Shown here one piece after another: positions 24,282 through 35,255 of a stretch of DNA of 64,000 bases (positions within the stretch are counted from its first letter, which is position 1; each line of letters opens with the position of its first letter). The notes beneath the pieces were generated by a model, which was given only the letters and a program-made list of their open reading frames with translations, ran no database searches and was not told where the DNA came from. The stretch is from Calonectria ilicicola (lineage: Eukaryota > Ascomycota > Sordariomycetes > Hypocreales > Nectriaceae): contig CP085835.1 of assembly GCA_020809705.1 (NCBI GenBank), forward strand, positions 868,001 to 932,000, in the 5' to 3' direction. The position numbers and the translations under genes are program-made.

Positions 24282-25500
24282 ATGAAGACTTTTGCTGCTT
24301 TCGCTTCTCTTGTCGGCCTGGCTGCCGCCGAACTCCTTTGGGATGGCCGCTTCAACGATCTCACATCCGCCACGGATCTCGACAAATGGAGCTGGTCCAA
24401 CCAAGTCGGTCCTTACCAGTACTACATCCACGGCATCGGAAACGTCACCGAGTATGTCAATCTTGCGGCCGACTACGGCAACCCTGCCGACACCGGTTCG
24501 TCCAAGGGCGCCAAGATCTCCTTGACCGATACCGCCTACTGGAACGGCCAGACGATGCGCCGTACCGAGCTGATCCCCCAGACCACCGCCAAGATCGCTG
24601 CTGGAAAGGTCTACTATCACTTCAGCATCAAGCGAACCGATGTAAATGCTCCTTCTCTGAAGCGTGAGCACCAAATCGCCTTCTTCGAGTCTCATTTCAC
24701 CGAGCTCAAGAGTGGCCTGCTCTCTGGTGCTAGCGGCACCGAGGACAACAGCCTCCGCTGGATGGTTGGAGGCACCTCCAAATGGGACGTCCAGTGGGAG
24801 GCTGGTGTCTGGCACAACGTGGCCTACGAGATCGATTTCGACGCCAAGACTGTTGGTCTTTGGCACTCGACTGATGCCTCCGACCTCAAGCAGGTCGTGG
24901 CTCCCGTCACTGCCAGCACTAGCAGCAACGGTGCTGACTGGCACGTTGGTGTCTTGGAGCTGGCCAATGGCGATACTGATGAGAATGAGGACTTTTACTT
25001 CTCGGGCGTTTACATTGAGAATGGCGACCTCACAACCTCCGTGTCTGGTCCTGGAGGCAACTCTACTAGTAAGTGGCTATATACCTCGCGCTCACGCAAG
25101 AAGCAAGCTAACAAGAAACGAAGGCAGCACCGGCTCCTCAGGCTCGACCGGTTCCTCAGACACCAGCAGTGCGGTTAAAACTGCCGTCAGCTCCACCCTG
25201 AAGGCCTCGACCACTCCCGTCGCGACCACTACGTTGGCCGATCTCACTACTCTGATTTCTTCGACTATCCCTGCCGTGAAGACAACCCAGGCCGCTCAGA
25301 CCAGCGCTGCCGCTGCTGCTGAGAGTACTGCTGCTGCCGCTGACTCCTCTGCTGCTCCCGCTGAGAGCTCAGCTCCTGTTGAGAGTGCTGTGCCTGTCGA
25401 AAGCGCCGCCACTCAGGCATCTACACTAGCTGCCGCGACTCCCACAACGGGCTCCCGATGCAAGCTCTCACGTCGCGCCCGTCAGCGTCGCTCCCTCTAA
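24282..25500 (+). CDS. Secreted glucuronan lyase-like enzyme (PL20) with mucin-like tail
   Basis: Two exons (24282-25068 and 25124-25500; 387 residues). A signal peptide (MKTFAAFASLVGLAAA) is followed by a polysaccharide-lyase family 20 domain of about 240 residues, close to fungal glucuronan lyases: LLWDGRFNDL, WSNQVGPYQYYIHG, RTELIPQTT, KVYYHFSIKRT, HQIAFFESHFTELK and WHNVAYEIDFDAKT. The expected reaction is beta-elimination of beta-1,4-linked polyglucuronic acid outside the cell. Exon 2 encodes a Ser/Thr/Ala/Pro-rich tail of about 120 residues, likely O-glycosylated, ending in a basic segment (CKLSRRARQRRSL) rather than the hydrophobic end expected of a GPI signal. Codon use is visibly GC3-rich compared with neighbours, consistent with high expression. 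The family call is strong; attachment of the tail to the wall is speculative. Confidence 0.92.
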
Positions 25501-25960
25501 AGAGACAGCCAGTTTTGTCTTGGGGACGCTGTAGGAAGGAGGATTCTACTATTTCCCGTACATATTTTAAAATAGATGGCACTGCTTCGGGAAGTGATTG
25601 TAGATAGCATTATTCATTCTAGAAAAGAAAATGGAATGTTCTCGGACTCGATTTGCGGTTTTGGAATTCATGCTTGTGTGTGTCCCTGTGTTGGCTGGTT
25701 GCTGCCAGTGGTGAAACCTTGTTATGAGAAGACGTCGACAGATGTGTATACACGTGTGATCCTCGCCATGAGAGCCTGCCTTAACTTGGTCACCCAAGCA
25801 AACACTATGATGAGAATATTAAGATGCTGGTTCGGTAGCCTGCACGCTGGCGTCGGATAAGACTGAATCTGATAAACCTTGAGGCTAAGGTTTTGAATGA
25901 CCTCACTAGAATAGAATATAAAGAAGTAACCGAAATAGCATTGAAACAATACAATCAATA
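25501..25960. other. Convergent 3' intergenic region
   Basis: About 460 bp between the convergent lyase and lipase-like genes, presumably holding both 3' untranslated regions. Nothing else is seen. Confidence 0.5.
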
Positions 25961-27431
25961 TTACCAAGGGTTGATGTATCCCTCGTCCTCTAGCTTCAGC
26001 ACCTTGGCGAGATCCGGGTCTTCTTCCTTGCTTGGAAGCAGTAGAGACAGGATAGTTTCGTCACTCTTGAAACCAAGCAAACTTTCCAAGCCGAATTTCA
26101 GCGGTTTGATCCTGCCGAAGTTCTCTAAGTTGAGCGACAGCAGATATAAAGCCAGCAAATGGTTGGTCACGGGGTTCCAACCGACCCCGTACCTGCTCTC
26201 GAACCCAAAGTTTTGACCAGGCAGCTGCGAGGATGGAACATTAGTTGGCCCCTATTTCGAAACAAAGGTAAAGCGCAATGGAGCATGGTCAAGACTTACA
26301 TCGAAAGAATTAATCTTCAACAATGCTCGGATGCTCTCCTCAGTGGGGGATGGTCTGGTGAATAGGGCCGTCCCAGCACTACCCCAGACAGTAGAAGCAA
26401 GAGTGACGAAGTCGTTCCCATTGATTAGGTTAATCCATGGACCGGGAGCCTTCAAGTTCATCCATTGGACGGCATCTTTCGAGAAGATGCGATAAGGCCC
26501 CATACAGAAGGCAAGGGCAGACAGTAGCTTGGGATCGGCGAGGCCGATTTCGGTGTACATGACAGCTAGTTCGGTCGCACCGACACTGTGTGCAACTAAG
26601 GTGATATCATAGCCCTCCAGGTCCTTTCTACGGGCATAGTCACGCATCTGGTTAGCCATAGATTCAATGAGCACCCGCTCCTTTCCGTCTTCGCCGATGT
26701 ACAACACCCTACTCGACATCCAGCGAGCGTTGCTGCCTTTGACTTCGCCGGGCATGCCTTTAACAAGAGTACTAGCCGGTACCGTATCATCGTTGTTGAA
26801 GCCTAGTTTGTTAGTACCAGTGCTCGCGAATATTTCAGTACTTTTGAACACAGTCCCTTTGAAGAAGATGTAAATCTTCTTATTGACAGTGTCCCTAAAG
26901 GCCCACCCAAAGGCTTCGACATTCATGTTCTGACCTTCCTTGAGAATCTACTGACAATTAGTATTGATGGTTTCGTGATTGATAGCGGATCCCTAACGTA
27001 GTCTCCCTGTAAATGTGTAAATATCTGCATAAAAAATATCATAGAGTATCTGATGAGTAACAGAACTTACTTGTAGAGGCATTTTTATGAGAGTTGACGG
27101 ATTGAAGGCAAAATGAAAAGCCATGTCTAATTTGAACCCTTTAGGCATCGCCTGAAGAAATTCGGGATGAGCGCTAAATTTGTCGTTGAGAACGTCCTCG
27201 ATCTGACCAGGTGTTGGGTTTACGCCTGCCTTCCCAAGACCAACACCCTGGACTACTTGCTGGGGTACATTTTTAGCAGCAGAAGTCACCTATATCGCAC
27301 AACACTAGCATCTATTACTCGGAGCAGGATTATGGCAGGTCAATACTTACTGCTACATAGCTTTTAGCTACATTCTCACCGACCTTCTGTGCGAAAGCGG
27401 CTGAAACCGTCTTGACAGCATGTTTGAACAT
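25961..27431 (-). CDS. Lipase-like alpha/beta hydrolase
   Basis: Five exons on the minus strand: 27431-27351, 27289-27071, 27006-26998, 26947-26300 and 26224-25961 (1,221 nt, 406 residues). The central region resembles class-3 lipases: MNVEAFGWAFRD, then IYIFFKGT, and a nucleophile elbow VAHSVGATELAV with Ser in A-H-S-x-G (family norm G-H-S-x-G). A downstream Asp (NGNDFVTLAS) and the C-terminal NPVTNHL segment could supply the other catalytic residues. No signal peptide is evident; the N-terminus (MFKHAVKTVSAAFAQKVGE) is amphipathic and could be organellar. The third exon is a 9-nt microexon; without it the join is poor. Substrate unknown; the elbow glycine replaced by Ala leaves activity uncertain. 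Confidence 0.75.
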
Positions 27432-28772
27432 GACGCAAATGAGGGAATTGGGATGAGTTTGGTGTTCAAAAGTAAGTCAATAGTTTTTCTCAGAATGCTT
27501 GTTGTCTGTTCGAAGTGAGTGAGTGAAACTGTGACGTGAGATGAGGGAGGCTTTATTGTTTTCGAATTTAGATAGACGAATAAGATTTCTTCAGTTAGAT
27601 CGTTGCAAATTCAAAAGACACGCTGCGCTTTTGCGCGAATGCACAGACAATCAGACTAAAGGCTTCTATTGATGTGACTTACAAGCAATGTCTCAAAACT
27701 ATTTGTTTCCACTTTTGCATCTAGATACAAAGATGCAAGTCTAGACTTAGTATTGCATGCCGCCTCAATTCACAGCTAAGCGCCAGACAGAACTTGAGGC
27801 GCCAGCCGTTCCCCATTAACTTTTTCAGGATATGTCTAGGTTAGTTCGAATTTGAATATGAGGTATTAATGGAATTAACTAACCATTTTCGGCCCCAGTA
27901 GTCTAATATGATCGGATGAGGCGAGCTGAGGGGCTAGATTATGACGCGCGACACCCACTGATCAGCCAGCCACTAAACCTGTGTCGCAAACCGTTCCCTC
28001 TTAACCCTTGACTAGCGGCACATAGTTGTGGCGTATTGTCTTAGAACTATTTTCCAGCGTATCAGGCCATCATGGACCTAACCTAACCATTTTCAGCTTC
28101 ACTAAGTCCAATGTGATCGGACGAGGCAGGCTGATGGTCTGAATTATCACACAACAACCACTAATCAGCCAGCCATAGTATTCGTCCCCGGCAGGCACAA
28201 GCAGGAATCATGTAATCGTGAGGCTGGGCGCATAATTCAAGCAATATGAATAAAAAAGGCTGAGATTGGAGCCAAAGCTGCATGTCTTAGGCCAAAATTG
28301 GAGCTGCCCCAAGTCCCACTTCCATTCAGCTGGCCACATCTCACGGAGATCCCACATTTCATCAATCTACTACTGTATATGGATTAATTAGGTTAGCCTT
28401 TTGCAAAGGAATTTCTAAATGTACGTACGTACCAAGGAATGGGTCAGAGAGCTATTATTCTGATGCTATGCAAGAATTATGCCAATGGATTGCGACAAGA
28501 GAAAAAGCTGGTCAACGACTGAGAATAACTGTATGGCCTAATCCACCGTATTCGGTTCTGTCCGGACTGATCACTTGTACAGCCGCTCTTAGGGACTGTT
28601 GCGTGCAGCAGTAGCTACTACAATAGCAATCAGAAATACTATAAGCTTTTACCATGTGGAACAATGATCATACGACCTTCATCCTCGTTATTGATCAATT
28701 TTTTACACTACGATATGGCGGTTAATAGCACGGCCATTGCACTGTCATCATCACCCTAGCACCCTGAAGTAA
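27432..28772. other. Intergenic region with a degenerate tandem repeat
   Basis: About 1.3 kb upstream of the lipase-like gene and downstream of the permease. No gene is recognised. Two diverged copies of a unit of about 185-204 bp lie within it (separate entry). Confidence 0.55.
27806..28174. repeat. Diverged direct repeat, two copies of about 0.2 kb
   Basis: Copy 1 (from about 27806) and copy 2 (from about 27991) share ordered blocks: CCGTTCCC then TTAAC; TAACCATTTTC at 27880 and 28084; GATCGGAYGAGGC; and ATCAGCCAGCCA at 27961 and 28163. Offsets are about 185-204 bp. Many differences are C/T or G/A. This could be a remnant of a small transposon or a RIP-affected duplication. Confidence 0.55.
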
Positions 28773-30665
28773 TTAAGCCTTTAGCTTATTTAACATATCC
28801 TTCCAAAAACCACCCTTCCATCTTCCATCCTCGACGCTTTCTCTCTCCTCGAATTCTCTTCTTCCAGTTGTCAAGTCGACCTCGTATGGGTTGATTCGCT
28901 TCGTGCCTTTGTAAAACTTCCACCAGAGAACATTTCCGATGAAAAGGACGGTTCCAAGGTACTTGAGAACAAAAGTGTCGGCCTTAAAAGTGGGGATAAA
29001 TGCATCGTAGCCTATTATAAAGCGGTTACTACATGATTCCAGGTTCTTAGGAGCACATAACATACCATTGAAGATGATGACAAGAATGGAAATAAACAAA
29101 GCATAGTATGATCCGTATGGCTGCAACTTGTCGACGTAGGGAAGCTCACTGAGGCTAATATTTTGAGCTTTGAGGGCTCTCCTGAAAGAGATGTGCGAGA
29201 CCAAAATCGCAACCCAGTTCAGTACTGCAAAAACAGTGACCAAGCTCACGAAATACCCAAAAACCTTTGCAGAAGATTTGGATGCGTTTAAATACCCCAA
29301 GCAAACAAAGATGGCAGCTGCACCCACGGCATAGATGGGATTTCCATTTTTCTGCGCTTTGGCAAAGACTTTTGGTGCTTGGCCATCCTTTGCGAGACCA
29401 TAAATTGATCGAGAAGCACAGTAAATATCTTTCAGGAAGAGTTAGAACCACTTTCAAGACTTTCAGTTGTGAAATTCATCGTACCTGAGCTCGCGGCACT
29501 AAGGGTGAAGACGAGAAGGGAGGCGTTGATAACATCGGGGAAGTATTTAACGCCCGCTAAGCTGACTGCGACAACAAAAGGAGAGGCGGCTGTCATGGTT
29601 AGCTACATATCTACGAATATTTATTGTTGAACTCACCTCCGCTAGTGGACTGTTTGGTGGCGCCAATCAACTTGTCGCTATTGTAGGGCACTGCCATGCC
29701 GAGTACAAGCACGCCAAGGATGTAAAAGATGCCAATTCTCCAAAATGTCTGCTTGATGGCCTTAGGAACGTTTTTCCTGGGGTTTGGGGTTTCACCAAAG
29801 GTCATTCCGACAACCTCTGTACCAGTGAATGCGAAGCAGGACTGGCAAATACAAGCCCAAACTCCAAGAAATCGACCTGTTGCGCCCTCAGCAAGATATT
29901 CGGCAAAGGCACCAGGCTCGGACCAGTAACGGAAGCCGCTTCGATCGTGGTTTGGGCCACCGCCCATGGCGCAAACGAAAGTGGAGATGATGAGAGTCGT
30001 CATGATCAAAACCTTGGCCAAGCCAAGCCAAAATTCGGTTTCGCCGAAGCTGTTGACATGTAGAATCTTTGTAAACTGTTAGCAAGCAACAAAGACATCG
30101 ATAATTTGGGGAGCCACTTACGTTGATGGCGATGATGACCGCGCCAAAGACGGTGATCCAGATGGCAACATTGAGGTCCGGTCTCCAATACTGAATAACC
30201 AACCCGGCGGCCGTCAGGTTAGTTGGTGTGGCAATGACATATTTGAAATAGTAGTTCCAGCCCGTTGCGAACCTGTGAATTGTGAGTAGAAGTCGGCAAA
30301 GGGGCCCTAATATTGCTTCCTTACCCAAATGCTGGATCGACCATTCGAGTGGCATACCCGCCAAACCCCTTATTCATGGGCAGGAAAGCAGCCATCTCTC
30401 CCAGACCGGTCATGACGAAGAACACGGCGCTGCCGACTAACAGATATGCGATAAGGATGCCTCCAGGCCCGCCCCTTGATAATGCAGAGCCGGAGCCGAT
30501 GACCAAGCCTGTTCCAATGGCGCAGGCAATGGAAAACATGAAGACTTGGTGAGGTTTGAAATCACGACGCAATTCATTCTCTTGCGCCATCTCGCCTTCT
30601 CCGTTCGACTCAACTTTTGCCAAGTCGTCGGCCATCATCTCCTTCTTTGCGTCGAGATCCGCCAT
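28773..30665 (-). CDS. Amino-acid permease (AA_permease / APC superfamily)
   Basis: Six exons on the minus strand: 30665-30325, 30272-30122, 30066-29637, 29589-29485, 29428-29066 and 29011-28773 (1,629 nt, 542 residues). It is a plasma-membrane proton-coupled amino-acid transporter of the fungal YAT type. After a charged cytosolic N-terminus, TM1 contains the substrate-backbone glycine loop AIGTGLVIGSGSAL, followed by GPGGILIAYLLVG, GFGGYATRMVDPAFG and later FTGTEVVGMTFGETPNPRK, all signature segments. About 12 hydrophobic helices are apparent, and the hydrophilic C-tail starts at KRINPYEVD. All introns are GT-AG and in phase. Substrate specificity cannot be read from sequence. It is co-oriented with the aldolase upstream but separated from it by 0.84 kb, so independent regulation is likely. 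Confidence 0.93.
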
Positions 30666-31506
30666 TGTGATGGTGAATGGACACGAACGATAAAAGTGTG
30701 CTCTTTGGAATCACAAACAAGAAACTTGAAGCAATCCCTAAGAGCTATCTACACAGCATCGAATATGGACGGAATCATGGAAAGATATTTCAATCCCTTG
30801 GCCACAGCCAAGCTTTTCCTAGAATGGAAACTTTGGTTTAGACCAGCACGCTATCTGGCTCGGCAACCGTCACCGAGCCTGGGGTCCGCGCGATAAGTTC
30901 ATGATGCCGTCATGAATCGCGGAGCCCCGCGTTTTTTCGCCACGACAAGACTAAAAATCCCTGTTGGTCACTTTGATATCTGTGGGGAGACGCGCCATCC
31001 TAATCATTTATTAGGCTCGGTTGCGAAGACCGAGGCCATGGGTTACGATAGTGTTGTCTCCCCTAGAAACTCTCCTATCTAGCTTCTGATAGCCCGAGGC
31101 ACAATGATCAAGAGCTCCATAAAACAATTGGTCTCATCACATTGATGACTTGATACCTGAATTAATCCGAACATGGAGCTCTTATTATTATATCTCCTTG
31201 GCCCATTTGACCACTTCTCTGATAAGTCAACGGCTTGTCGCATCGGATTCATCGAGTCATTTTTGACTTTATTATGGGCCTATAGTTTCTAAAGATACGA
31301 TTTACTCTCACGGGGAAATGGCAGTGCAGTGGAGTGGGGTAGGCTCGGGGATGATATCCGAGGTCACTATCAACGCGAATCTGTCAAAGAAGCATGCATT
31401 GACTAGACTATCTGGTCTGTGCAAAAATACGGGAAAGCGAATGAAACCAACAGACTTCATCACATGCCGCCTAATATTCGATGCGTAACTAGCTCAAACA
31501 GTCTCG
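30666..31506. other. Intergenic region, permease promoter
   Basis: About 0.84 kb containing the 5' region of the permease gene and the 3' end of the aldolase gene. No further gene or repeat is seen. Confidence 0.5.
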
Positions 31507-32372
31507 TCATAGCCGTACCTGGGGAACGGCTTGAGCGGCCTGGCGCCCCCCTCCGGCGATCAAGGACAAGTCTTGCTGAACCAACAAAAACCTCGCCCCC
31601 AGGGTGTTAATAAACCAATCATGAATCTGAGGATCATCATAGACACCCGCCACTCCAAACGCCTTTTTGTGCTTTTGACAGGCTTGGCTAACTTGCTCCA
31701 ATGATGACCGGTACGCGTCACTCTTGAAGTCACCGCCAACGCCGAGGTCAATCGTCAAGTCATTGGATCCAACGAGAAGCACGTCAACACCTTCAACCTG
31801 GGCAATATCTTCTGCGTTTTTAACTGCCTCTCCACTTTCAATCATGGCGAAAACAGTAGAACCCGACTCATTGCCAAATTTGATGGCGTCGGCCAGTGGT
31901 GTAGATTTCATATTGAACAAAGGCATGGCTCCTGTCATGGAGCGACAGCCATGCGGTGGATATTTGCAAATGCTTACTGCTGCCTTTGCTTCTTCTACAT
32001 GTTTAGGGTAGTTGATTAGCAAAGGGTTTCCTAATGTGCAATGGTAAGCTGCATACCTGCGTTCTGGATATGAGGAAACACCACGCCCATTGCGCCTCCA
32101 TCAAGCACTCTTTGGACAAATCCATTACCACATTGGTGGGGCACGCGCACAAAAGGAGTGATTCCAGCCAAATGTCCAACGTTGCAGAGATTGCTTGCCT
32201 CGGCTAGTGTCAGCCACGCGTGCTCCAGGTCAATGAACAGGGAGTCGTATCCGGCGTGCCGCGCAATCTGGACAATCTGTGCATTGGGAGAAACCTTGAT
32301 GCCAAATGACTTGCAGACGGCGTTGGATGCAATGCATCCCATCAAGTTATTAACATAGTACTTGGAGGCCAT
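31507..32372 (-). CDS. HpcH/HpaI aldolase family protein
   Basis: Two exons on the minus strand, 32372-32057 and 31994-31507 (804 nt, 267 residues), with a 62-bp intron. This is a class II, metal-dependent pyruvate aldolase fold that cleaves or forms 4-hydroxy-2-oxo acids. Visible features are FIDLEHAW, the active-site Arg in FVRVPHQ, GVVFPHI, the metal-binding Glu in FAMIESGEA and the metal-binding Asp in GSNDLTIDLG. Length and motif order are normal for the family. It would be cytosolic; no targeting signal is seen. Fungal members act in degradation of aromatic or sugar-acid intermediates, but the specific substrate is not determined here. A TATA-like sequence lies 86 bp upstream of the ATG. 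Confidence 0.9.
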
Positions 32373-32457
32373 TTTCGAGGCTGAGGAATGTGAGAAAAAA
32401 ACGACGACCTTGACACGCTAAAGCACCTTCTATTGCAGAATCGCCAAGCATAGTCAT

Positions 32458-32465
32458 TTTATATA
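32458..32465 (-). promoter_or_regulatory. TATA-like box upstream of the aldolase gene
   Basis: TATATAAA read on the minus strand, 86 bp upstream of the aldolase ATG, a plausible core promoter position. Confidence 0.45.
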
Positions 32466-33713
32466 AGAGTCGATATTTTATTCTCATTTTGAACTTCTTG
32501 GTGAGAGATCGCCATCTCGGTCGCCGGGGCCGAGCAGTACACCGAAAAACATCACAGTGAACAAATGCGCTAGCTCGAGAGCTAGACAGAAGGGGGTGGG
32601 GCAGCTCGGTGATGGCCCCCGAGCTCCCCCAAGTGAGAGATGAAGCTGGAGACGGAGATGACCCAGAAGTCAAAGCATTGTCAAGACCATAAAACCCCCA
32701 TCAAGCATAAAAATCAGCGCAGACTCCCAGATTCATTATTTTCCCCTTTCCAGTTAGCAACAAGAAGATAAGGGTTCACAATACGCTATTTTGCACAGAC
32801 CTTCGGTAAAGCTTCTCTCATCAACCACAAACAATCCCACAGCAGCGACTGTTTAGATTGACGGCGGAAGTCGACGAATTCATTTATTAGACTACAGTCT
32901 TCCAAAGTTCTAGTCAATTTTTTTAACGTAGACTTTAGGCTAGCCGTATTTTTACTTGAACGGCTAGAATTCTCAAGCAGACGCGTCGCAAACCTAGCGA
33001 GTATTGATTCGCGTGGGCAATGCCCGATAAATTGTCCATTATTGACGCGCTTGCCATGTTATTACACAGAGGACCACAGTCATCTTCTCGATACTTGAAA
33101 AGTGCCCACCTGGCTCCGCCGTGGTTGTCCTGCGGTCCACCAACGCGTCCCACGACGAACGCAAAAGCCACGCGGTGGCAGATAAATTGCTCGCCCCGTT
33201 CGGCTCGTCGGCACCATTTAATCTGGAGGAAACCGGACATGGGGACGGAAATATGGTTAAAACAACCACCTTTCCCAATGTAGAAGTTGACGCCAAAGTC
33301 AAAAAGTTCTTCCGCCAAGCAAATAAACGTCAGCGATCGCGATACAACACAACCAGGCTAATGGTGAATTACGCAGGCTAGTAGCTTTCTTTTTGCCTTC
33401 TAGCGCCAATAAATCTCCTTCATCCCAATAAGGGACCGCCCCTGTTTCGCGATGTTTGTGGGCTGACATTGCACTGTGAAACAATGGATCATCGGCCAAT
33501 CCAGCATGTCCGTCAAGTTAGGCCCATTAGGGAGACTCGTTAGTTGTGAGTTGTGATACCTGATCCTGAACTGTCAGCATGAGGTGGTCGCGTCAACACC
33601 CCCTATAAAGACATGAGATGCATCCTCTTCTTGGCTCCGTAGATTTCTCAGCGACTCGTCCATTCACCCACAGGCAAGAGTCCATTATTTATCGCATTAC
33701 TTCAGCCAACAAA
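32466..33713. other. Intergenic region, nothing firmly recognised
   Basis: About 1.25 kb between the divergent aldolase and secreted-protein genes. Overlapping ORFs occur on both strands at 32935-33381, the longest being 127 codons on the minus strand. None has a recognisable domain, so no gene is called. Confidence 0.45.
33604..33609 (+). promoter_or_regulatory. TATA box of the secreted-protein gene
   Basis: TATAAA located 105 bp upstream of the ATG at 33714, a standard fungal core-promoter arrangement. Confidence 0.5.
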
Positions 33714-34310
33714 ATGTTCACCTTCAACAAACTCGTTTCTATCTTGGCCATTGCCGCCTCCGTTAGCGCTACGCTTGATCCCGCCCTCAGTAACACCAAG
33801 GGCGGTTATCCGCTAAACCCCGGCTGCAGCCGTAGGTTACCAATCTCTCTCTATTCTGACGCATGCACTAACGCACAAGATAGCCGAGAAGACCTCTACC
33901 GATATTCAGGCTGCTGAATGTGCCTACAACACCAGAGTTCACGGCCAGCAGACTTTTGCTGTCTTCAAGGTCGATCACTCTAAGGACAAGAACCACGGCG
34001 CACCTTACGGCACCTGTGAAGCATACACATGCACTGCTCCAACCTCTCTTGCCAATAGCACCGACTACTGGACCTTCTTTTGGAAGTAAGTAACCTCGGA
34101 TATACATCAACCTGTCTTGTTTAAACGTTTCTAATTTGCCGCAGTGACAATGGCCAGTCAAGCGGTGTCGGTACTGGATGCATTAGGGACCCCAACGATG
34201 GTACTTGCGGCTGCGAGAACTCCGATGGAACTTGGGTCAAGGGCGGCACCAGCTGCAAGAGGTCTTTGCCTGGTCAAGCCGAGGGATTCCGCCGAGTGGT
34301 GAAGAATTAA
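33714..34310 (+). CDS. Small secreted cysteine-rich protein
   Basis: Three exons (33714-33831, 33884-34085, 34145-34310; 486 nt, 161 residues). A clear signal peptide (MFTFNKLVSILAIAASVSA) is followed by a mature protein of about 140 residues with eight cysteines, including a C-terminal cluster (TGC, DGTCGCENSDG and TSC). No enzyme motif is visible. The even Cys count and short length suggest a disulfide-stabilised extracellular protein. Many fungal effectors and cell-surface proteins look like this, but no function can be assigned. It has its own TATA box. It lies about 0.8 kb from the AT-rich, RIP-mutated retroelement, a setting where effector-type genes are often found. Confidence 0.85.
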
Positions 34311-34695
34311 TGACGAGGGTTATATCTCTCATGTAATGATGTCTGGTACTGAGAGTCATGATAGGTATCCAGTGCGGAAGATTGGGCTAGAATAAATGAA
34401 ATGAATTTACTGTTTGGATGTGTCAAATCTGTGCCCAGTTTCTTGGCAGCCCAATTCTGGCCTCGTATTCGTGCATCCAATTCTGATTGCTGACTCTTTT
34501 TCCTGATTTGGGCCACTAAAGACTGCTCAGCTGTGAAAATATGCATGCGCTCGGCCTTGCTGATTTGCAATCTCAGCCGCAGACCCACAGATCAGCCGTT
34601 TCAGTCACAACCCTTATGGAGAATTAAAAAGCCAACAACATTATTTCCATTTCTCGCTCTCAGTATTCCTGGTTCTGGTTGACATTCTTTTTGAG
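34311..34695. other. Short intergenic region
   Basis: About 385 bp between two co-oriented genes, presumably the promoter of the interrupted DUF3176 gene. Nothing specific is seen. Confidence 0.5.
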
Positions 34696-35080
34696 ATGGC
34701 ACAAACTACGACAGGGTCCAGGCCCTTACCTCAAAACCAGCCTTCAGACTCCAATTATAATGCATCGGTCTCGGACACACTAAGCGGCACCCCATCAATA
34801 CAGCAAGAACAAACCGTTTCAGATGAGGCAGAACCCTATATCACCCAGTCAGTATGCGGCGACCAACAAGCTCAGAACACAAATATTTCCACTCAACAAG
34901 AACCCAAGCCTATGAAATCGCATCAAAGCACCTCCCATGTAGTAGAAGCCGCCATAGACCCTTCTAATGCTCAACCCGCAGCCTCACGAGCTCGGTCTTT
35001 ATGGGTGTAGGAAATCGCCGCATGTGTTCTGAGCTTTGCTTGTATATCATCCATTATTGGTGTGCTCGTCTATGAACAAG

Positions 35081-35255
35081 TGTGGAGACTAGTTGTGGCT
35101 GGCCTCGATGGCCTCACGGCCTCAATGCGTTGTCGCAGCCCCACAGCCAATTGGGGCTAGACCTAGCTATAAAACACATAGTTGACTGCTCTTTATTTCA
35201 TAGGAATTAAGGCTCTTTCAATCTCTCGTTATGACCTAATAACCAAAGTGTGATA
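35081..35255 (+). repeat. Left (5') LTR of the copia element
   Basis: A 175-bp repeat starting TGTGGAGACTAG and ending GTGTGATA. It matches the right LTR at 165 of 175 positions, and all ten differences are transitions. It retains normal base composition compared with the AT-rich interior. Confidence 0.95.

Noticed and set aside
32935..33381. Overlapping ORFs on both strands, up to 127 codons
   Set aside because: No recognisable domain, no splice support, and ORFs on both strands overlap; they look like chance ORFs in GC-balanced sequence.
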